Source: Limnanthes douglasii subsp. nivea
Taxonomy: Eukaryota; Streptophyta; Magnoliopsida; Brassicales; Limnanthaceae
NCBI GenBank assembly: GCA_036936605.1
Contig: JAUPFV010000001.1
Span: forward strand, 77,643,910 to 77,707,909
Direction: 5' to 3'
Length of the DNA: 64,000 nucleotides
A model generated the notes under the pieces. It saw nothing but the letters and a program-made list of their open reading frames with translations, was not told the origin of the DNA and searched no databases. The translations under genes and the position numbers were made by a program. How positions within the stretch are numbered: the stretch's first letter is position 1; each line of letters opens with the position of its first letter. Positions 58,515 to 64,000 of this stretch are shown here, one piece after another.

Positions 58515-59320
58515 TTTTTTGAAACATTACTGCAAAAAAGAATTCTCTTTAGATCTAATGGGTGAACCAAGTTTATATGAGGGACACTTCCGTTTGGGAT
58601 TGGACGGTTCAAAACCGTGACTCACCTTTGTTCAAGAAAATCTTTACAATTCAAGACAAAATCGGTAGGCATTTTAACGATTACAAAACAGCCCTTGCTA
58701 AGCTACAAGCGTGGCATTCTAACGATTCGGGACAACAGGTGAATGCTTATGATTTTTTTAGGCCAAGGGCTGTTCCGAGGCCATAGGCTGTTCCGAATCC
58801 ATGGGCTGTTATGACGCAATGGGCTTCTACCATTTGGAACTCTTATGATTTCTTTAGGCCAAGGGCTGTTCTGAGGCCATAGGCTGTTCCGAGGCCATAG
58901 GCTTCTACCATTTGGAACTCTTACATTTCTCCTAAGCATAGCTTTGTGTTTTGGTTTGGCTTGAAAGGTAGGTTGAGCTCAAGGGACAGAATTACTTAGG
59001 CTGAGATTGATCAAACTTGTCCATTGTTTACTGATAATTTGAAAACAACTCGTCATCTCTTCTTTGGTTGTTCCATGAGCAATCTGATTTGTAGTGAAAT
59101 TCGGGGCTGGATGCACATTCGAAGGGAAGCGAATATGTTGGATACTGCGGTTAAATGGCTTAAGAAGGAAGCCAAAGGTATATCAAGGAAGAACTGTGCC
59201 AAGAAAATAGCTTTTGCTTGCACTGTTTATCACATTTGTACAGCTTGCAACCGGCTGATCTTTGACGGAGTGACCACTCAACCAAGGGATATTATACACG
59301 CCATCGAGAAGCACCTATAG
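58515..59320 (+). mobile_element. LINE pol 3' fragment 3 with internal minisatellite
   Basis: It begins with segment X (58515-58692). Then comes a tandem GGCTGTTCCGAGGCCAT-type minisatellite (58765-58920, reading FRPRAVPRP with stops). Then a LINE zf-RVT region: HSFVFWFGLKGRLSSRDRIT, TRHLFFGCSMSNLICSEIRG, AVKWLKKEAKGISRKNCAKK, VYHICTACNRLIFDG. The stop is at 59318-59320. It is 5'-truncated, and stops in the minisatellite make it a pseudogene. Confidence 0.8.
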
Positions 59321-59499
59321 GACCGTTTTCTCTTACAAACCGCAGCTTGTATTTGAACTTGGTAGGACAGAAAACAAGTAGTTTTTTCTAGCTTTCATTT
59401 TTAGCCATTTGTTTTGGCTTAGTTCTAGTTTATTGTCTGCTATCTGTTTTGGATAATGATTGTTGTATGATTCTTTTTTCCGTGTATATCCGGGTTTAA
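59321..59499. other. LINE 3' UTR or spacer
   Basis: T-rich, no feature. Confidence 0.4.
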
Positions 59500-59665
59500 T
59501 AGCCGCCAAGGGGTATCCGAGTTGGTTGAGTAAATCATGCTTGAGACTAAAGGTCATGAGTTCGAATCTCTCTACATACGTTTTCTCGGCTAAGCCTGTC
59601 ACTTTGTGTGGTTTACCTTCTGGAGTTGGTTTGCAGACTATTGCGTCAGACTGAGGGTTTACCAT
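59500..59665 (+). mobile_element. tRNA-derived SINE
   Basis: A box-A-like TATCCGAGTTGG at 59514-59525 and a box-B-like AGTTCGAATCT at 59559-59569 have the spacing of a tRNA-type internal promoter (about 34 bp). A non-tRNA body follows, and an A-rich tail occurs at about 59700-59716. The tRNA fold is not complete, so it is a SINE and not a tRNA gene. 5' end approximate. Confidence 0.65.
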
Positions 59666-59843
59666 TTCACTCTAAGTAGCGGCTGCGAATTCCTCCAGGA
59701 AAAAAATAAAATAATTTGTCTTCGTGTAGACTCTGGAAACTTTACTAGAAAAATTAATGTTAATTGCTTTTGGTGGAGGGTTATTTAGTTATTTCCGAAA
59801 AACTTTGTTTCGCTGATGCAAGGGTGATGACTGGGTTGTTATT
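59666..59843. other. Spacer
   Basis: No feature except the A-rich tail noted with the SINE. Confidence 0.4.
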
Positions 59844-60277
59844 GATGAGTCTGAATTCTGACTACTCACCGACAGGGACAAATCGGACCTAGCCCTCCGG
59901 AACGGACAGACCACTTCGAACACTTAGCCTATTGGGACTGTTCGAATTATGACAAAAGTACTAAAAAACCTAAACACTTCTTGACTAAGCTACTTGCTCT
60001 CCTACTTAGAGCTCACGAGTCTTTAAACATGACCCGGGTCCATTGAACATGACCCGAAAGCCCATAAGGGCCCAAATGTAAGGGTATAAATACCCAACCA
60101 CCTGCATTAAATATGGGTAATGAAAATTAACTGCAACCAGCCAGCTTAATTCTCCCTTTACTCTCTATTCTAAAGATTAAACACCCACATACTACCACAA
60201 AACACCGAACAAATTACAAATTTACCCTCGTACGATAATCAACCTCACCAAATTGGCGACCATAGTGGGAGGAGAGG

Positions 60278-60721
60278 GTGCCTGAATCAAGCATTCAAAA
60301 CCAACAAAGAAAGTCAGTCCGAATGAATCCGGACGACCTGGAAGTACCACCAGCTCTGCTCGAAGTGGTGGGTGAAAACGATGAGTACACTATCGAAGAG
60401 CGCGATAGGCTAAAGGGTGAAATAGAAGCTCCGAGGGCAGAAAAAGCTAAGATGGGCATGAAAGAAAAGTCCAAAGCATCAGTTGCTCATCACACCGATA
60501 ACCCCAGGGAGCATGAGCCTTCAAAGACTCATGTGAGTACAAAAAAGACTCATGCCAGCTCCAAAAAATCTCACCGGTCTAAACCAGTAGAGAGTTCTGA
60601 CTCAAGCTCAGAATCTTCTGATTGCTCCTCGGATGACGAGGGAGTTGAAGAATCCTTATCCTCTAGCAGCGATGAGGGTCGAACTAAAAAGAAGCAAAAA
60701 CAGTTCAAGAAAAAGGGATAA
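60278..60721 (+). pseudogene. Gag N-terminus of Gypsy element 5
   Basis: 147 codons: a LEVVGENDEYTIEERDRLKG helix, then a basic middle (KKTHASSKKSHRSK) and an acidic serine-rich tail (SSSESSDCSSDDEG). The next ORF (60780-60875) continues with FAFHDEPGIF in another frame. The gag core and zinc knuckle are absent because of the deletion. It is a Tat-type gag start by position; sequence alone would be weak. Confidence 0.55.
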
Positions 60722-60902
60722 ACATGGAAAGATGAAGAAGAATATCGGCAAAGGGTCATCTCACAGCCGGAGGCATGTAGACCGGATGCTGATGGATCCT
60801 TTCGCTTTCCACGATGAGCCAGGTATCTTTGCAACTCCTAATGAGGATACTGTGTTCAATCGTGGCAGGAATTGAAGGCAATTTCCATTATCTTCCAAAA
60901 TT

Positions 60903-63900
60903 ATGTCCAGCAACCTCCCTAAGAGGTTTGACAGCACCAAAATGGAAAAGGCTGATGTCATTGTGCAAGAGGTTGACAGGCTCACAAAGATGGGGCATAT
61001 CAAGAAGTCTCAATATCCTTTGTGGACTACCAATCCGGTCTTGGTAAAAAAGAAGAATGGCAAGTGGCGCATGTGCATTGACTTCACAGATCTCAATAGA
61101 GCTTGCCCAAAATATTTGTATCCAGTCCCCGGATTGATCAGTTAGTAGACTCCACCTCTGGGAATAAGCTGCTATCCTTTATGGATGCCTTCTCCGGATA
61201 CAATCAGATCCAAGTAGATCTGAAGGATCAAGAGCATACCACATTTGTCACTGGCAGAGGTCTTCATTGCTATAAGGTAATGCCGTTTGGGTTGAAAAAT
61301 GCTGGGGCTACTTATCAGAGATTAGTAAACAAAGCCTTTGCTGATCATATTGGGAGAAATATGGAAGTATACATTGATGACATGATTGTGAAGAGTGTGG
61401 ATGAGCAATTGCATTTGGCTGATCTCCAAGAAACTTTTGCCAACTTGGTAAAAGTGAATTTGAAATTAAACCCAGAAAAATGTGTGTTCGGAGTGCAGTC
61501 CGGGAAGTTTCTAGGCTATATTATAAGTGAGCATGGGATACAACCCGATCCGGACCAGCTTAATGCTCTACTCCAAATGGAGCCTCCTCGAAATATTAAA
61601 GAAGTACAGCGACTAACGGGGAGATTAGCTGCCTTAAACAGATTTATCTCAAGGTCTTCGGACAGGTGCGCCCCGTTCTTTCAAACCTTGAAGGGTGCAA
61701 AGGGATTCGATTGGACCCCACAGTGTGATGAGGCTTTCAATGAGATCAAGAAGCACCTGTCCTCCTCCAAAACTTTATTTAAACCAGTTGATGGGGAGAC
61801 ACTCTTCGTATATTTGGCAGTTTCAAGTTGTGCCATCAATGTTATGTTGGTAAGAGAAGTGGATAGTCATCCCCATCCAGTGTACTACATCAACAAAAGT
61901 TGGATAGATGCAGAAAGGCGCTACTTGAAACTCGAAAAGTTAGCATTAGCCCTGGTGATAGCTGCCAGAAAGATGAGGCCTTATTTCCAGGCTCATCCCA
62001 TCATCGTCCGGACTTCTTTTCCCTTGAAGAATGTCCTCCAAAAGGCAGACATTTCAAGCAGGATGACTAAGTGGTCAGTAGAATTGGGGGACTTCGACAT
62101 AGATTTTGCTCCTCGAACAGCAGTCAAGGCCCAAGATGTAGCTGATTTTTTGGTTGAATTTCACTCCGACAGGGATTCAGAGCAGACTACTGACATGAAA
62201 TATAAAAAAGTTTGGGTTGTCCAGACAGATGGTGGATCTAGCACCATGGGATGTGGTGCAGGGGTATGTTTGACTTCTCCATATGGTGACAAAATGTACC
62301 AAGCTATATGTTTTGCTTTCAGGGCTTCCAATAATGAGTCTGAGTACGAAGCGGCTATGGCTGGATTAAAGTTAGCCTACATTTGTGGGGCTAAGAGGGT
62401 CGAGCTAGTGAGTGACTCTCAGCTTCTTATTCATCATGCCCAAGGTCAATCTGAGACTAAAAAGGAGCAGCTTGTGAAATATTTACTCCTCCTTAAAAAT
62501 GAAGCACTCAAGTTTAAAAGTATTGTTTATGAGCACATACCCCGGACAGAAAATGAGCTAGCAGACTCATTGGCAACCATAGCATACACGGAGTCATATC
62601 CATGGATCCATGTGCTGGAAAGCCCCTCCATTCAACTTAATATGAGTAAAGAAGAGGAAATTTTTGAGGTACAGGGGAAACAACCTCATGACTGGAGGTT
62701 TCCTCTCCTACAATACCTCTTCGATGGTATCGTGCCTCCGGATAAATCACTGGCAAGGACATTGAAACACAAGGCTCGTGGTTTCATCATACTGAGAGAC
62801 GTTTTGTATAAAAAGTCTTACAGTAAACCTCTTCTGCGCTGTTTGGGGGATGAAGAGTCTCAAGTAGTCCTCTCCAAATTGCATGATGGTGAGGGATCAG
62901 CCCATTGTGGATTCAGGGCTTTAACAAGGAGAGTTTTACTGGCTGGTTACTATTGGCCGTCTATCATGAAAGATGCTAAGGAAATGGTAAGAAGGTGTGA
63001 CCCATGCCAGAGGTACAACAATGAAATTCATGTCCCAGCCATTCCTTTAGAGTCAATTTCTGAGCCTATACCTTTTGCTCGATGAGGGTTGGATTTAGTA
63101 AGACCTCTCCCTATAGCATCCGGAGGGCGCAGAACTATAATTGTTGTTATAGATTACTTTTCGAAGTGGATTGAAGCAGCCCCTCTAGCAGGAACAACGT
63201 CAAAAGCTGTTATAAAATTCATTCTATCCAACATCTGTTGCAGATTTGGTGTTCCATGAAAGATAACAACAGACAATGGGCCACAGTTCGACAATAGGGA
63301 AATGGAAAGTTTCTATGCCTCAAGGGGCATACAATATTGTTTCTCTTCACCTTTCCACCCACAAGAAAATGGGCAAGTTGAAGTGGCTAACAGAACTATA
63401 CTGTCTGGTTTGAAGAAGAATTTGGAAGGGGCTGCTGGGAAGTGGCCTAGTTATTTACAAGAGGTCTTGTGGGCCTACTGGACAACACCTGGGGCTGCAA
63501 CACAAGAGTCACCTTTGCTTTAGTCTATGGGATGGATGCAGTAGCTCCCATAGAAGCAACTCTCCCATCATTTTGTGTTCACAACTTCTCCGAATGCACT
63601 AACGAAGTGGCAATCAGAGGTCAGCTCGATCTGGTAGAAGAAAGACGAGTTAAAGCTCACCTTAGAGTTGCACACTATCAGGGTTTGATGAGAAGCAGAT
63701 TCGCTTCTAAAGTTAAAAGAAGAGATTTCCAACCGGGGGATAAGGTGTTGAGGAAAGTCTTCTTACACACTAAAGAAAAGCTATTCGGAAAGCTGGCCCC
63801 AACTTGGGAAGGTCCATATGTGGTTGTTGAAAGGCTTAAACCTGGAACATATTGGCTGGAAGACAAGGATGGAAGGGTTCTGACCCACCCTTGGAATATC

Positions 63901-63927
63901 GAACATCTCCGGATGTACTTGGAGTAG
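60903..63927 (+). pseudogene. Gypsy polyprotein: RT, RNase H, second RNase H, integrase
   Basis: RT from 60903 with one frameshift near 61120 (FTDLNRACPK, then IDQLVDSTSGN), then the catalytic EVYIDDMIVKS at about 61365. RNase H at about 61690-62160 (DEAFNEIKK, AERRYLKLEKLALAL). Second, archaeal-type RNase H at 62210-62590 with QTDGGS, ESEYEAAMAGL, VSDSQL and NELADSLA (complete D-E-D-D set). Integrase HHCC (HDGEGSAHCG, RRCDPCQ), core LDLVRPL, TTDNGPQFD, QENGQVEVANR (D, D, E kept), C-terminus GDKVLRKVF, GKLAPTWEGPY. TGA stops at 63083-63085 and 63256-63258 and a frameshift near 63500 disable it. The stops fit C-to-T decay at CGA and TGG codons. Confidence 0.9.
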
Positions 63928-64000
63928 TGTTTTGGTAAATATTTACTTGTTTAAACATCCATGTAAATATTTGGGGGCATACTCTTTCCTCCCTGGTGGC

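Larger units (their letters stand above)
59844..64000 (+). mobile_element. Gypsy element 5 (Tat-type, dual RNase H), 3' end beyond window
   Basis: 5' LTR about 59844-60250 (start uncertain; TATA GGGTATAAATACCC near 60079) is followed by a PBS-like TTGGCGACCATAGTGGGAGG at about 60254. The gag start is at 60278-60721 (serine-rich acidic tail). An internal deletion then fuses gag to RT near 60950. Pol follows to 63927. Position 63960 on (TTTGGGGGCATA) may be the polypurine tract. The 3' LTR is outside the window. Confidence 0.85.

Noticed and set aside
59514..59569. Possible tRNA gene
   Set aside because: Boxes A and B are present but the acceptor and anticodon stems are not, and a SINE body follows.

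Overview
This window is plant nuclear DNA, almost certainly from a eudicot with a large, repeat-rich genome. The evidence is spliceosomal introns, an intact plant-type AIG1/IAN GTPase gene, plant mobile domain (PMD) genes, fragments of PDR-type ABCG and SKU5-like genes, and dense nested Copia, Gypsy, LINE, SINE, hAT and Mutator-like (MULE) elements. The species cannot be named from the sequence. Nearly all coding capacity is transposon-derived and most of it is broken. The one convincing intact host gene is the five-exon AIG1 gene at 29.5-31.0 kb.

Layout. 0-10.7 kb: a Copia tail abuts the 3' end of a MULE transposase-OTU protease gene. Next comes a cluster of small SANT/Myb-like genes (two intact, others broken) with TATA boxes and E2F-like sites. 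A five-exon PMD gene follows on the minus strand; its 3.8 kb first intron holds a complete second MULE (6581-9943) with inverted ends and a perfect 9-bp target duplication. 10.9-28.9 kb: decayed LINE, Gypsy and Copia remnants, and an AIG1 pseudogene split by a MULE-type MITE and a LINE. 29-31 kb: the intact AIG1 gene. 31.4-37.7 kb: a diverged segmental duplication flanking a 3'-truncated Copia. 38.5-43 kb: a Gypsy relic, a MITE and AT-rich DNA. 43.3-52.1 kb: a roughly 100-bp tandem satellite interrupted by a 7.8 kb MULE (44160-51971) with about 41-bp inverted ends and a 9-bp target duplication. It carries a PMD gene, a SANT-like gene (itself hit by a hAT element with an 8-bp duplication) and a transposase-OTU fusion. 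52.8-64 kb: a chimeric ABCG/SKU5 fragment, a Copia with two 235-bp LTRs, a LINE 3' end, a SINE, and a dual-RNase H (Tat-type) Gypsy running off the window end.

How the parts fit. The two PMD/OTU MULEs share the same convergent plan: transposase-OTU from one end, PMD from the other, small SANT-like genes between. The SANT-like proteins share a W/ED, VLCxM[YF]xxxGR, R-x-RE-x-[VI]K-x-R[YW] signature. Around 1.7-4.5 kb some were arranged as divergent pairs around a block with E2F-like sites and inverted ATAATGAGAC motifs, and GC-rich hairpin clusters lie near the 5' ends of several element genes. This set of accessory genes and control elements is the best candidate here for an undescribed system.
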